In this document: one piece after another, positions 16,150 to 24,503 of the stretch
Numbering within the stretch: position 1 is the stretch's first letter
Layout: the number at the start of each line of letters is the position of its first letter
NCBI GenBank assembly: GCA_018715345.1
Contig: DVLT01000042.1
Location: 29,242-93,241, forward strand
DNA: 64,000 nucleotides
DNA from: Candidatus Onthocola gallistercoris
GTDB lineage: Bacteria; Bacillota; Clostridia; Lachnospirales; Lachnospiraceae
Direction of reading: 5' to 3'
Notes under the pieces: generated by a model
Told to the model about the DNA's origin: nothing
Database searches by the model: none
What the model saw: the letters and a program-made list of their open reading frames with translations, nothing else
Made by a program: the position numbers and the translations under genes

Positions 16150-17373
16150 ATGGGTATTTACGAAGAATTGCAGGCAAGAGGACTGATTGCCCAGGTAACC
16201 AATGAAAGTGAGATACGTGATCTTGTCAACAGCGGAAATGCCAGGTTTTATATAGGGTTTGACCCGACGGCTGATTCACTGCATGTGGGACATTTTATGG
16301 CGTTGTGTCTGATGAAACGGCTTCAGATGGCGGGTAATAAACCGGTTGTATTGATCGGAGGAGGAACGGGATATATCGGCGATCCTTCCGGAAGAACGGA
16401 TATGCGATCCATGATGACGCCGGAAACCATCCAACATAACTGTGATTGTTTTAAAAAACAGATGGAACGGTTCATCGAGTTTGGGGACGACAAAGCCATC
16501 ATGGTCAACAACGCAGATTGGCTGCTGAAGCTGAACTACATTGATCTTCTGAGGGAAGTGGGCGCATGTTTTTCAGTGAACAATATGCTCCGCGCGGAAT
16601 GTTACAAGCAGCGTATGGCAAAGGGACTCAGTTTTCTTGAATTTAACTATATGATCATGCAGTCCTATGACTTTTATCATCTGTACAAAAATTATGGATG
16701 TAATATGCAGTTTGGCGGTGATGACCAGTGGTCAAACATGTTGTTTGGTACAGACTTGATCCGCAAAAAACTTGGAAAGACAGATGCCTATGCCATGACG
16801 ATCACATTGCTGATGAATTCCGAAGGCAAAAAGATGGGAAAAACAGCAAAGGGCGCTGTATGGCTGGATCCAAATAAGACTTCTCCCTTTGAATTTTATC
16901 AGTACTGGAGAAATGTGGAAGATGCGGACGTATTGAAGTGTATCCGTATGCTCACTTTCCTCCCGTTGGAAGAGATCGATAAGATGGATGGCTGGGAAGG
17001 AAGTCAGTTAAACAAGGCAAAAGAAATACTGGCCTATGAATTGACAAAGCTGGTACATGGGGAAGAAGAAGCGATGAATGCTCAGAAAGCAGCCCATGCT
17101 TTGTTTGCCGGCGGTTCAGACGATAGTCACATGCCGTCTACAGAGATTGAAAGCAGCCAGTTAACGGATGGGCAGATCGGCATCATCGATCTGATGTCAG
17201 CCTGTGGCCTGGCTGCAAGCCGCAGTGAGGCAAGACGTTTGATCACCCAAGGGGGCGTTTCTGTGGATGATGTGAAAGCCACGCTGGATACGGTCATTTC
17301 AGAGGAGACATTGAAAAACGGCGTGAAGATCCGGAAAGGCAAAAAGGTTTTCCATAAGGCCGTCCTGAAATAA
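16150..17373 (+). CDS. tyrS: tyrosyl-tRNA synthetase
   Basis: The ATG at 16150 has AGGAG eight bases upstream, giving 407 residues. The class I signatures are HVGH near residue 46 and a KMSKS-type loop GKKMGKTAKG near 233. An S4 RNA-binding domain (~345-405) ends the protein, as in bacterial TyrS. The enzyme charges tRNA-Tyr, and expression is governed by the upstream tyrosine T-box. The downstream hairpin is shared with the convergent recombinase gene. Confidence 0.97.
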   Translation: MGIYEELQARGLIAQVTNESEIRDLVNSGNARFYIGFDPTADSLHVGHFMALCLMKRLQMAGNKPVVLIGGGTGYIGDPSGRTDMRSMMTPETIQHNCDCFKKQMERFIEFGDDKAIMVNNADWLLKLNYIDLLREVGACFSVNNMLRAECYKQRMAKGLSFLEFNYMIMQSYDFYHLYKNYGCNMQFGGDDQWSNMLFGTDLIRKKLGKTDAYAMTITLLMNSEGKKMGKTAKGAVWLDPNKTSPFEFYQYWRNVEDADVLKCIRMLTFLPLEEIDKMDGWEGSQLNKAKEILAYELTKLVHGEEEAMNAQKAAHALFAGGSDDSHMPSTEIESSQLTDGQIGIIDLMSACGLAASRSEARRLITQGGVSVDDVKATLDTVISEETLKNGVKIRKGKKVFHKAVLK

Positions 17374-17395
17374 TAAGATAATGATAAAATAAATG

Positions 17396-17430
17396 TGCCG
17401 TACAACGGGAGAAAAACGCGTTGTACGGCA
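17396..17430. terminator. bidirectional terminator between tyrS and the recombinase gene
   Basis: A perfect 12-bp stem TGCCGTACAACG / CGTTGTACGGCA (17396-17407 and 17419-17430), T-rich on the plus side and A-rich on the other, between convergent genes. Confidence 0.8.
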
Positions 17431-17454
17431 TTTATTTTAAGATAATAGATTGTT

Positions 17455-18519
17455 TTATTCTTGGGGTTTCTTTTTTTCCCGGAGGGTGACTGCTTTAGCG
17501 GCCATACGACGCCGGCTGTCCTCCAAAGCGGCATAGTGCTTTTTCGTTGTATTCACATCTTTGTGGCCCAGGACATCAGCCACCAGGTAAATATCGCCGG
17601 TTTCCCGATATAGGCTGGTGCCATAGGTGCTTCGGAGCTTATGGGGGGTGATATTTTTCATGGTGGTCACTGTTCTGGAATACTTTTTGACCAGGTTTTC
17701 GATGGAACGGACCGTCATACGCTTTTTTTGGAGGGATAGGAAGAGGGCGTTTTCATGTCCCGGCTGGGCGGTTATGTTTTTGCGTTCTTCCAGATAGGGG
17801 ATCAGTGCATCATGGACCTCATCACTAAAGTAAACAACAACCTCATTGCCGCCTTTTCGGATGATGCGGATCCCATTGTTATCCAGATCCACATCGGTCA
17901 TATCCAGCCCCACACATTCGGAGACACGGATACCTGTGCCCAGGAAAAGAGTGAGAAGCGCCAAATCCCTTATTTTTGTCTTTTCATGGAAGGTCTGCTG
18001 CCTTTTTGTCAGTTTTTCGCCGGATTCCACATGATCTAAAAGTCTGGCGACCTCGTCCACGTCCAAACGGATGATATTTTTTTCATGGAGTTTCGGAGCG
18101 GAGACAAGGGCAGGCGGATTTGTAAAGATCAGTTCTTTGCGAAAAAAATAGTTATAAAAGGTTTTAAGAGACGCCAGTTTCCGCGCCAGTCCTTTTTCCG
18201 TATTTGTATAAGTTTTCCCATCCTTTTCGTACAATTTCAGATATTCCAGATATTCTTCGATATCCAAAGCTTTGATCTCATCAAGTATGGATAAAGGTAT
18301 ATCCCGCATATTGTATGCGGCAAAGCAGGGGTTATTTTCCCGCATAAATTCAAAAAATATCCGAAGATCATAAGCGTACCCCAGACGGGTGCGGACAGAA
18401 GTCCGAGGCTCAATGCCCCGGAAAAAAGTTCCGGTGAAGAGGGGAAGCTCTCCCATGACTGCCCGGAGCTTTTTTTGATTTTCCATGTTGGAGCGTTCCT
18501 GGTACGTATATTCTTTCAA
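17455..18519 (-). CDS. tyrosine site-specific recombinase, XerS-like
   Basis: The best start is TTG at 18519, eight bases after AGAAGG, giving 354 residues; GTG at 18528 is too close to the site. An N-terminal SAM-like core-binding domain (~25-150) precedes a phage-integrase catalytic domain with Arg in GTGIRVSE, HKLRSTYG, His in VLGHKD and the nucleophile Tyr in KKHYAAL. The length is nearer XerS (~356) than XerC/XerD (~300). No phage genes are adjacent, so a housekeeping role such as chromosome dimer resolution is plausible. A dif-like site is proposed at 19469-19501. The dimer-resolution role is inference. Confidence 0.8.
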   Translation of the reverse strand: MKEYTYQERSNMENQKKLRAVMGELPLFTGTFFRGIEPRTSVRTRLGYAYDLRIFFEFMRENNPCFAAYNMRDIPLSILDEIKALDIEEYLEYLKLYEKDGKTYTNTEKGLARKLASLKTFYNYFFRKELIFTNPPALVSAPKLHEKNIIRLDVDEVARLLDHVESGEKLTKRQQTFHEKTKIRDLALLTLFLGTGIRVSECVGLDMTDVDLDNNGIRIIRKGGNEVVVYFSDEVHDALIPYLEERKNITAQPGHENALFLSLQKKRMTVRSIENLVKKYSRTVTTMKNITPHKLRSTYGTSLYRETGDIYLVADVLGHKDVNTTKKHYAALEDSRRRMAAKAVTLREKKKPQE

Positions 18520-18533
18520 AAAAAACACCTTCT

Positions 18534-19265
18534 TTAGATAAGGCCCTCCGTTTTGGGCCAGCTGGGAATGTTGCCGGTGAGTATGGCATGGAACATTTTA
18601 TCTGTCACTCCTGGATTTTCACGGTTCAATGAAAGCAGCAGTTGTTTAACATATTCCCGTTTTGTATAACCATCGGCCGGACAAGGGTTTTTGGCTATGG
18701 GAAGATCATATTTATTTTTAAAACCGACGATATCTGCCTCAGATATATATAATAGCGGCCGGATGACTGTCAGATCCATCCGATCCAGATAGGTCACAGG
18801 AGAGTAACAGTAGAAGCGGCCTTCAAACATGAGGGACATGAGCATGGTTTCCACCAGATCGTCCCGATGGTGCCCGTAGGCGATCTTGTTACAGCCGATC
18901 TTTTTGGCATATTCGTTTAGCGAACCTTTACGCATCTTTGCACAAAGGGAACAAGGGTTCTTTTCCTTTCTTTCCTTAAAGATGATCGGACCGATATCGG
19001 TTTTTAACGTTGTATAAGGAACGTGGAGTTCATCACATAACTGATGGATCTTTTCCGTGGAAAAGCCTTCGAATCCCAGATCGACAGTAATGGCGACGAT
19101 CTCAAAGGGATTTGGATAAAAACGGCGCAGACCATTTAAAGCATAAAGAAGGGTCAGGCTGTCTTTACCTCCGGATATGCCGATGGCAATCTTATCGCCA
19201 GGCTGGATCATGTGATAGGTGTCCACCGCTTTGCGGGTATAACTTAACAGTTGCTGAAGTTTCAT
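18534..19265 (-). CDS. TtcA-like PP-loop ATPase (tRNA 2-thiocytidine synthesis family)
   Basis: The 243-residue protein has the PP-loop SGGKDSLTLLYAL near residue 32, a CxxC (NPCSLCAKMRKGSL) and a third Cys in NPCPADG, the three-cysteine set that holds the iron-sulphur cluster in TtcA. TtcA thiolates cytidine 32 of certain tRNAs. Because TtcA-like proteins differ in tRNA target, the family is safe but the exact base is not. It lies upstream of the recombinase gene on the same strand. Confidence 0.82.
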   Translation of the reverse strand: MKLQQLLSYTRKAVDTYHMIQPGDKIAIGISGGKDSLTLLYALNGLRRFYPNPFEIVAITVDLGFEGFSTEKIHQLCDELHVPYTTLKTDIGPIIFKERKEKNPCSLCAKMRKGSLNEYAKKIGCNKIAYGHHRDDLVETMLMSLMFEGRFYCYSPVTYLDRMDLTVIRPLLYISEADIVGFKNKYDLPIAKNPCPADGYTKREYVKQLLLSLNRENPGVTDKMFHAILTGNIPSWPKTEGLI

Positions 19266-19306
19266 GATATATGTAAATTCCTTTCTAGTCGTGATTTATT
19301 TTGTTT

Positions 19307-19332
19307 GTATCTGGTATATGTATCTGGTATAT
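19307..19332 (+). repeat. 13-bp tandem direct repeat
   Basis: GTATCTGGTATAT occurs twice in immediate succession (19307-19319, 19320-19332), about 40 bases upstream of the ttcA-like start codon. It could be a duplicated protein-binding site or a slippage product. Confidence 0.6.
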
Positions 19333-19468
19333 AAAGAAACAGAGAAGGTAAAACGTTTGTTTCGATCCTTTGTAAATTATACATGGCGATGGAGAAGAAA
19401 ACAACCTGTTTTTGAAAAAGCCCGTGGTTCAAGAAGGTTTTGAGGATAGAACGAAAAATGGCCGAGAT

Positions 19469-19501
19469 GATTTTTGAAAAACACTATTTATTCGGAAAAG
19501 T
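19469..19501. other. dif-like candidate recombination site
   Basis: Read on the minus strand, ACTTTTCCGAATAA, a short AT-rich centre and TTTTTCAAAAATC form two imperfect arms. This recalls the streptococcal XerS target (difSL), as far as I remember that sequence. It is about 950 bases from the XerS-like gene. The left arm is also part of an ordinary inverted repeat at 19486-19519, so a transcription terminator is an alternative. Confidence 0.3.
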
Positions 19502-19582
19502 TGTGTTTCGCGAATAAATATATCACTATAGATCAGCCGGACAAAAACGACTTATTTCTGCCCGGCTCCTCTTTCCTATATT

Positions 19583-20518
19583 TTATAACGCTTCTTTTCG
19601 GAGTTTTTCCAGCAATTCCTCAAAGTAATCTGGAAGTTGGGAATCAAATTCCAGATATTCTCCGGTGGATGGATGGATGAATCCGAAAACTTTTGCGTGG
19701 AGTACCTGACCTTGCAGTTTATAAGGCTGTTTGGCCGGTCCATATACGTTATCGCCCAGTAAAGGATGGCCAATGGATGCCATATGGACCCGGATCTGGT
19801 GGGTCCGTCCCGTTTCCAAAGAACATTCGATATAGGTGAACTTTCCGAAACGTTCCAGTACTTTATAATGGGTCACTGCATCTTTGCCATTTTTGTAGTT
19901 GACAGCCATTTTCTTCCGGTCTGTGGGATGTCTGCCTATAGGCGCATCCACAGTACCCGTGTCGTCTTTTAAATTGTTGTATACGATCGCATGATATTTC
20001 CGTGTGATGCTGTGGACCTTCAGCTGATCGGCTATGGACTGATGGGCTTTATCGTTTTTGCAGACGATCAGTAAGCCGGTGGTGTCTTTATCGATACGGT
20101 GGACGATCCCGGGCCGCATAACGCCGTTTATGGAGGAAAGATCATCTTTGCAATGATATAAAAGCCCGTTTACAAGCGTATGATCCGGATGACCGGCACT
20201 TGGGTGGACGACCATATCCTTCGGCTTATTGACGATCAGCACGTCCCCATCTTCATATACGATATTCAGATCCATCTTTTGAGGCTGGATATCGAGCATT
20301 TCCGGCGCCGGAACGGTCAGGGCGACCAAATCCCCGCCTTTGATCATTTCTCCCGGTTTTGAGGCCTTTTTGCCGTTTACAGAAGCATTTTCCCGCACCA
20401 ATTTCTGGATATAGGAACGGGACAGCTCTGGAAGCTGGCCTGCCAAAAAGCGATCCAGGCGGATCGCCTGTTCCGGTTCGGGTACGCAAAAGGTATATTC
20501 TCTGTCTTTTGCCATCAC
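19583..20518 (-). CDS. RluA family pseudouridine synthase
   Basis: The protein has about 311 residues. An N-terminal S4 domain (LDRFLAGQLPELSRSYIQKL) precedes the synthase domain with the catalytic Asp motif HRIDKDTTGLLIVCK and the later GRTHQIRVHM. It isomerises uridines in 23S rRNA; the RluD-like layout suggests helix 69, but RluA paralogues are hard to separate. The start may be GTG 20518 or ATG 20515; AGGAG suits either. It lies three bases after lspA, the usual Firmicutes pairing. Confidence 0.9.
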   Translation of the reverse strand: MMAKDREYTFCVPEPEQAIRLDRFLAGQLPELSRSYIQKLVRENASVNGKKASKPGEMIKGGDLVALTVPAPEMLDIQPQKMDLNIVYEDGDVLIVNKPKDMVVHPSAGHPDHTLVNGLLYHCKDDLSSINGVMRPGIVHRIDKDTTGLLIVCKNDKAHQSIADQLKVHSITRKYHAIVYNNLKDDTGTVDAPIGRHPTDRKKMAVNYKNGKDAVTHYKVLERFGKFTYIECSLETGRTHQIRVHMASIGHPLLGDNVYGPAKQPYKLQGQVLHAKVFGFIHPSTGEYLEFDSQLPDYFEELLEKLRKEAL

Positions 20519-20520
20519 AT

Positions 20521-21048
20521 TTACTCTCCTGTCCCGTTTCTGTCAGAAGCTGCCTTGGCCTTACGGGAAAATATGAAATCAAAATCATGTTCATCTTTAT
20601 AGTAAAAGGCCACGAGAAGGATCAGCAAAAAGGCTGAAACGGTAACATAGATATCCGCCACATTGAAAATGGGAAAATCAATGAGTTTAAAATAGATAAA
20701 ATCCACCACAAAATGCCGGAAAACCCGATCGATCAGGTTACCGGCGGCGCCAGCCATCAAAAAGACAGTGATGACTTTTAAGGCCTTATATTTTTTCGCA
20801 TCGGGTATCCTGCAGTAAAACCAGATCAATGCGATCAGGATAAATACGGTGATAAGGCCAAGTATGGGAAAAGAGCCTTGCATCAGTCCCCACACTGCTC
20901 CCCTGTTTTCATGATAATAAAAGGACAGAACACCGGGGATAAGGGGGATCTCCACCACAGGTTTTAGTATGGTCACGGCAAGATATTTGGCGAGCTGATC
21001 CAACAGTATCAGTAAGATAGCAGCTCCCAAGCCTTTGATATATTTCAT
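20521..21048 (-). CDS. lspA: lipoprotein signal peptidase II
   Basis: The 175-residue protein has four membrane helices and both catalytic aspartate motifs of the A8 family: GNLIDRV and FNVADIYV. It cleaves signal peptides of lipoproteins after diacylglyceryl transfer; the window encodes at least two likely substrates with lipoboxes (28450-29586 and 61293-62360). Its start overlaps aroB by four bases. Confidence 0.96.
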   Translation of the reverse strand: MKYIKGLGAAILLILLDQLAKYLAVTILKPVVEIPLIPGVLSFYYHENRGAVWGLMQGSFPILGLITVFILIALIWFYCRIPDAKKYKALKVITVFLMAGAAGNLIDRVFRHFVVDFIYFKLIDFPIFNVADIYVTVSAFLLILLVAFYYKDEHDFDFIFSRKAKAASDRNGTGE

Positions 21049-22127
21049 AAACAGGCACCAATTCCTTTCAGCAGTTCTTCATCGCTCACAGTGGGATCAA
21101 TGTAAGCCTGGCCGATGGATCTGAGGAGTATGAATCGGATCCTGCCTCCGTCCATCTTCTTATCCAGTTTTGTGGCTGCCAGGACGTCTTGTGCCTGAAG
21201 GCCGGACACCGTACAAGGCAGTTTAAAACGGTTTAATGTATCTTTGATCTCTTCTGCAGCTTCATCGGTAATATCGCCTCTGTTCCTGGAAATATCCGCC
21301 GCCGCGGCTATGCCTACGGCCACGCATTCACCATGGAGCATGGAAAAGTCTTTCAGCTTTTCCACAGAATGGCCAACGGTATGGCCAAAATTGAGCAGCG
21401 CCCGCTCGCCCTTTTCCTGGGGATCGTTTTCCACCACAGCTCGCTTGATCTGGCAGCTTCGCTCCACCATGGCCTCCAATGCAGGATAATCCATATTTAA
21501 AATGGACTGGGCATGCGCCCTGAGCCATTCGTAATAGGAACGGTCTTTGATCAATCCATGTTTGATCACTTCCGCCATTCCAGAAGAGAATTGGCGCTGA
21601 TCCAATGTTTTTAAGGTATTCAGATTCATGTAGACCAGACGGGGCTGCCAGAATGCTCCGACCATATTTTTATATTGGCGGAAATCCACGCCGGTCTTAC
21701 CGCCGATACTGCTGTCGCACTGGGCCAACAAGGTGGTCGGGATCTGGATAAAAGAAATTCCCCGCAGATAGGTGGCGGCCGCATATCCGGTCATATCGCC
21801 GGTCACACCACCGCCTAGAGCGATCAACACATCCTTTCGATCGAAGTGTTCCTTTATGAGCAAAGAATAAATCTCTTGTATCGTATCCAGGTTTTTGTGG
21901 GCTTCGCCGGCCTCAAAAACAAATGAGACGACCCGGCTCCCGACTTTTTCACATATGGCCCTGACCGGCTCCAGATAGAGGGGAGCCACCTGGCTGTCTG
22001 TGACAATACAGATCCGTCTGTCTTTAAAAGACAATTCTGTTAAAAACCCATCCAGATGGGAAAACGAATCATCCAGGCAAATATCATAAATTTTTTGGTT
22101 ATCTTTACTGATCGGTATTACTTTCAA
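21045..22127 (-). CDS. aroB: 3-dehydroquinate synthase
   Basis: The 360-residue protein has the NAD-binding segment GGGVTGDMTGYAAATYLRG, the zinc-site region AEVIKHGLI and NFGHTVGHSVEK. It makes dehydroquinate from DAHP, the second step of the shikimate pathway. No other aro gene is in the window. Its location between divIVA and lspA, after a terminator, makes it an insertion into an otherwise conserved cell-division/lipoprotein block. Confidence 0.96.
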   Translation of the reverse strand: MKVIPISKDNQKIYDICLDDSFSHLDGFLTELSFKDRRICIVTDSQVAPLYLEPVRAICEKVGSRVVSFVFEAGEAHKNLDTIQEIYSLLIKEHFDRKDVLIALGGGVTGDMTGYAAATYLRGISFIQIPTTLLAQCDSSIGGKTGVDFRQYKNMVGAFWQPRLVYMNLNTLKTLDQRQFSSGMAEVIKHGLIKDRSYYEWLRAHAQSILNMDYPALEAMVERSCQIKRAVVENDPQEKGERALLNFGHTVGHSVEKLKDFSMLHGECVAVGIAAAADISRNRGDITDEAAEEIKDTLNRFKLPCTVSGLQAQDVLAATKLDKKMDGGRIRFILLRSIGQAYIDPTVSDEELLKGIGACL

Positions 22128-22157
22128 AATATATCCTCTCGCTTATCCTATGATCTG

Positions 22158-22199
22158 AAAAAAGAGAGTCTGCCCGAAGCGATATTTTAGGCAGACTCT
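22158..22199 (-). terminator. intrinsic terminator after divIVA
   Basis: On the minus strand, AGAGTCTGCC pairs with GGCAGACTCT across a 15-base loop (22190-22199 and 22165-22174) and is followed by a C and six T's. It separates the sepF-divIVA transcript from aroB-lspA. Confidence 0.82.
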
Positions 22200-22215
22200 G
22201 CTGTTTGTATACGTT

Positions 22216-22839
22216 TTATTTGTCGAAGATGCTGGCAATATCCTGGACGATGGGATCATCAGCAGATAAAGTTTCGTCCATTTCGTCATCGGCCTCGTCA
22301 TCATCGGCTGCGGCAGTTTCGGGCACATTCTGATAAACCATTCTGGATTCCACAGAAGGTTCTGTAGATACAAATGTATCCACTTTTGCCAACTCGATCT
22401 TAAATGCATCGCTGTCCAAAAGATCCATCTGGGCAGTTGCCAATGACTTATACTGACTTTTGTAACTCTCATACTGCTGGAGCAACTCCACTGTTTTCGC
22501 CCGAAGGTTCTCCAGTTCTTTTTTGGCATCGGCCAAAATGGCTTCCGCCTTCACAGAAGCTTCCTGTTCAATGACCGCTGCATTGGCTTTAGCAGAAGCG
22601 ATCGTCTCTTCCGAAGTGGTTTCAGCCAGTACAAGAGCTTTCTGGAGAGATTTTTCGATCCCTTTGTACTGATTGATCCCGTCATTTAAAACCTGGACCT
22701 CATCCTTCAGTTCCATGTTCTCTCTGTATAATGTCTCATAATCGGGATATAAGCTGGCAAGAAAACTGTCCACGTCTGCTTTAGAATATCCCATACCTGT
22801 CTTAAACGTTTTCGCCTGTACATCAATTGGTGTTAACAT
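22216..22839 (-). CDS. divIVA: DivIVA domain protein
   Basis: The 207-residue protein begins MLTPIDVQAKTFKTGMGYSK, the membrane-curvature-sensing DivIVA domain, then a coiled coil from ~30 to ~140 and an acidic tail (DDDEADDEMDETLSADD). DivIVA marks poles and septa and recruits division partners. It lies 12 bases after ylmH at the end of the sepF-yggT-ylmH-divIVA block. Confidence 0.9.
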   Translation of the reverse strand: MLTPIDVQAKTFKTGMGYSKADVDSFLASLYPDYETLYRENMELKDEVQVLNDGINQYKGIEKSLQKALVLAETTSEETIASAKANAAVIEQEASVKAEAILADAKKELENLRAKTVELLQQYESYKSQYKSLATAQMDLLDSDAFKIELAKVDTFVSTEPSVESRMVYQNVPETAAADDDEADDEMDETLSADDPIVQDIASIFDK

Positions 22840-22851
22840 ATGATACGCCTC

Positions 22852-23610
22852 CTATACATACTTTCGTATTTCAATAATACATTTGTTCTTTTTTGATTTA
22901 TTTTGCAAGTCAACAAATACAAATTTCCCTTTATGACGCACGGAAATCACATCTCCACTTTTGACGGCATGACTGTTTCCTGTGATCATACGGCCATTGA
23001 TAAAAACTTCCCCGTCTGTGATACACTGCACAGCCTTGGAACGGGAAAGACCATAGGCTGCGGCTATGATGGTATCCAGCCGGACAGAGGATACTGTCTT
23101 GCGTGAAACGGAGAATCTGGGCATCCGGTACGCTTCCGGCAGATCTTCTGCCTGGATCCTTACGATGGTACGCCCCACCTGCTTTAGCTCCTCAAGGATA
23201 AAATCGGATGTTTCGCGGCGTACATATATCCAGGCCCCGTCATCCTGGACCAGGATATCTCCGATCTTCTCTCTTTTTAACCCAAGTCCCAATATACTCC
23301 CCAGATAATCTCTGTGTCCGGGGACAGCGGAGAACTTAGGATAAGCGGGGGTGATATGCAGCCATAAAGCGGGCCACCCTTCCGGTTCAAAAGCTCCGAA
23401 TGCGGCCAGCACGCGTTCCGCATGGGGATATCCTCCGCTTAAAAAAAGCCCTTCAGCTCCCGTATCCTTCAGGATATCATCCTGATGCTTAAGGAGCAGA
23501 TCCTGCTCATACATACTCATAAAGTCTGAAAAACACGGACGTCCCTCATAGTAGGATCGGGACGCGATATCGTTCATATGGTGCAAAAATACCTGTTCAT
23601 CCTTTGTCAT
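22852..23610 (-). CDS. ylmH: YlmH family S4-domain RNA-binding protein
   Basis: The 252-residue protein has an N-terminal YlmH domain and a C-terminal S4 domain (~180-245: VSSVRLDTIIAAAYGLSRSK ... GEVFINGRMI). YlmH is recently linked to rescue or quality control of stalled ribosomes in Bacillus; older work tied it to division. Its place between yggT and divIVA is conserved in Firmicutes. Confidence 0.92.
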   Translation of the reverse strand: MTKDEQVFLHHMNDIASRSYYEGRPCFSDFMSMYEQDLLLKHQDDILKDTGAEGLFLSGGYPHAERVLAAFGAFEPEGWPALWLHITPAYPKFSAVPGHRDYLGSILGLGLKREKIGDILVQDDGAWIYVRRETSDFILEELKQVGRTIVRIQAEDLPEAYRMPRFSVSRKTVSSVRLDTIIAAAYGLSRSKAVQCITDGEVFINGRMITGNSHAVKSGDVISVRHKGKFVFVDLQNKSKKNKCIIEIRKYV

Positions 23611-23614
23611 ATCG

Positions 23615-23890
23615 TCACCTCAGCGCCAGACATAATTGCCTCACATATAGGATCAGCAGATAAAGAATGATAGGCGACAGATCGATCCCCTGAATATATA
23701 CGACAGACTTTCTCAGCAAGCGTCGTATCGGTTCGAGCAGCGGGTCCATGATGTAATTCATAAGTTTACGCAAAGTCGGGCTCAGGGGCAGCCATGATAC
23801 AAAGATATAAACCGTTACTGCCACCTCCACGATCATGAGGAACCAGTAAACCACGCTAACCAGATATATAGTCAATCCGTTCCACCTCAA
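23615..23890 (-). CDS. YggT family membrane protein
   Basis: The 91-residue protein has two membrane helices flanking the conserved SWLPLSPTLRKLMNYIMDPL and ending in LRKSVVYIQGIDLSPII. YggT proteins are small membrane proteins of unclear function encoded beside sepF. The start overlaps the sepF stop by four bases. Confidence 0.9.
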   Translation of the reverse strand: MRWNGLTIYLVSVVYWFLMIVEVAVTVYIFVSWLPLSPTLRKLMNYIMDPLLEPIRRLLRKSVVYIQGIDLSPIILYLLILYVRQLCLALR

Positions 23891-24501
23891 AACTCATTCT
23901 TAAATGCCGGGATACGGATCCCAGAAGATATAACCTCCTGAAGATCTCCGGAAATCTCGATACTTTCCGGAGTGACTATAAATATATAGTTGGAGATCTT
24001 TTCGATATTGCCTGCCATAGCGTAACAGGAACCGGAAATAAAGTCGATGATCCGCTGGGCGATCTCCAGATCGATCCCCTCCAGATTGACGACAGCCGCC
24101 CTGCCGGATAAGAGGACATCGCTAATCTCCCGGGAGTCCTCGAAAACAGTGGGACGGAGTACGCATACTTCCCCTCGGGCTTTCGGAGCAGAGGATTTCA
24201 TAGGTACGATCTTGCTGCCAGATGATGTGGGCGCCCGGTAAGCAGATGGCGTGCTTTTTGTCTTTGCCTGTTTGGGAGCAGCAGTCCGGTTCTCGCGGCG
24301 TACCCCAACCTTTTCACGGGAAACGGTCTCTTTCTTTGAAGTCTTTTTCTTTACGACTGGCGCCGGGATATCGTCAAAATCATCCTCTTCTTCAAAATCG
24401 TTATCTATATCATCATCATCGAAATCATCATAATCGTCATCATAATCATCGTCATCATTCATGCGCATAAGATTCAAAAATTTATCAAAAACATTACTCA
24501 T
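23887..24501 (-). CDS. sepF: cell division protein SepF
   Basis: The protein has 204 residues. It starts with the SepF amphipathic membrane-binding helix (MSNVFDKFLNLMRM). A very acidic stretch (~16-45, nearly all Asp/Glu) and a Lys/Thr/Pro-rich linker follow. The globular SepF domain (~115-200) contains RPTVFEDSREISDVL and the RIIDFISGSCYAM segment. SepF links FtsZ to the membrane. The linker is longer and more acidic than in Bacillus SepF (~150 residues). Confidence 0.92.
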   Translation of the reverse strand: MSNVFDKFLNLMRMNDDDDYDDDYDDFDDDDIDNDFEEEDDFDDIPAPVVKKKTSKKETVSREKVGVRRENRTAAPKQAKTKSTPSAYRAPTSSGSKIVPMKSSAPKARGEVCVLRPTVFEDSREISDVLLSGRAAVVNLEGIDLEIAQRIIDFISGSCYAMAGNIEKISNYIFIVTPESIEISGDLQEVISSGIRIPAFKNEF

Positions 24502-24503
24502 AA

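Larger units (their letters stand above)
19266..19582. other. 317-base noncoding spacer
   Basis: No coding frame is credible here. It contains a 13-bp direct tandem repeat (19307-19332), a dif-like sequence (19469-19501) that overlaps an inverted repeat (19486-19519), and an imperfect GC-rich inverted repeat around 19535-19567. It carries the start region of the ttcA-like gene and the transcript end of the rluA-family gene. Confidence 0.6.

Noticed and set aside
17455..18519. Integrase of a mobile element
   Set aside because: No excisionase, relaxase, phage genes or flanking direct repeats were seen, and neighbours are housekeeping genes, so a Xer-type housekeeping recombinase is more likely.
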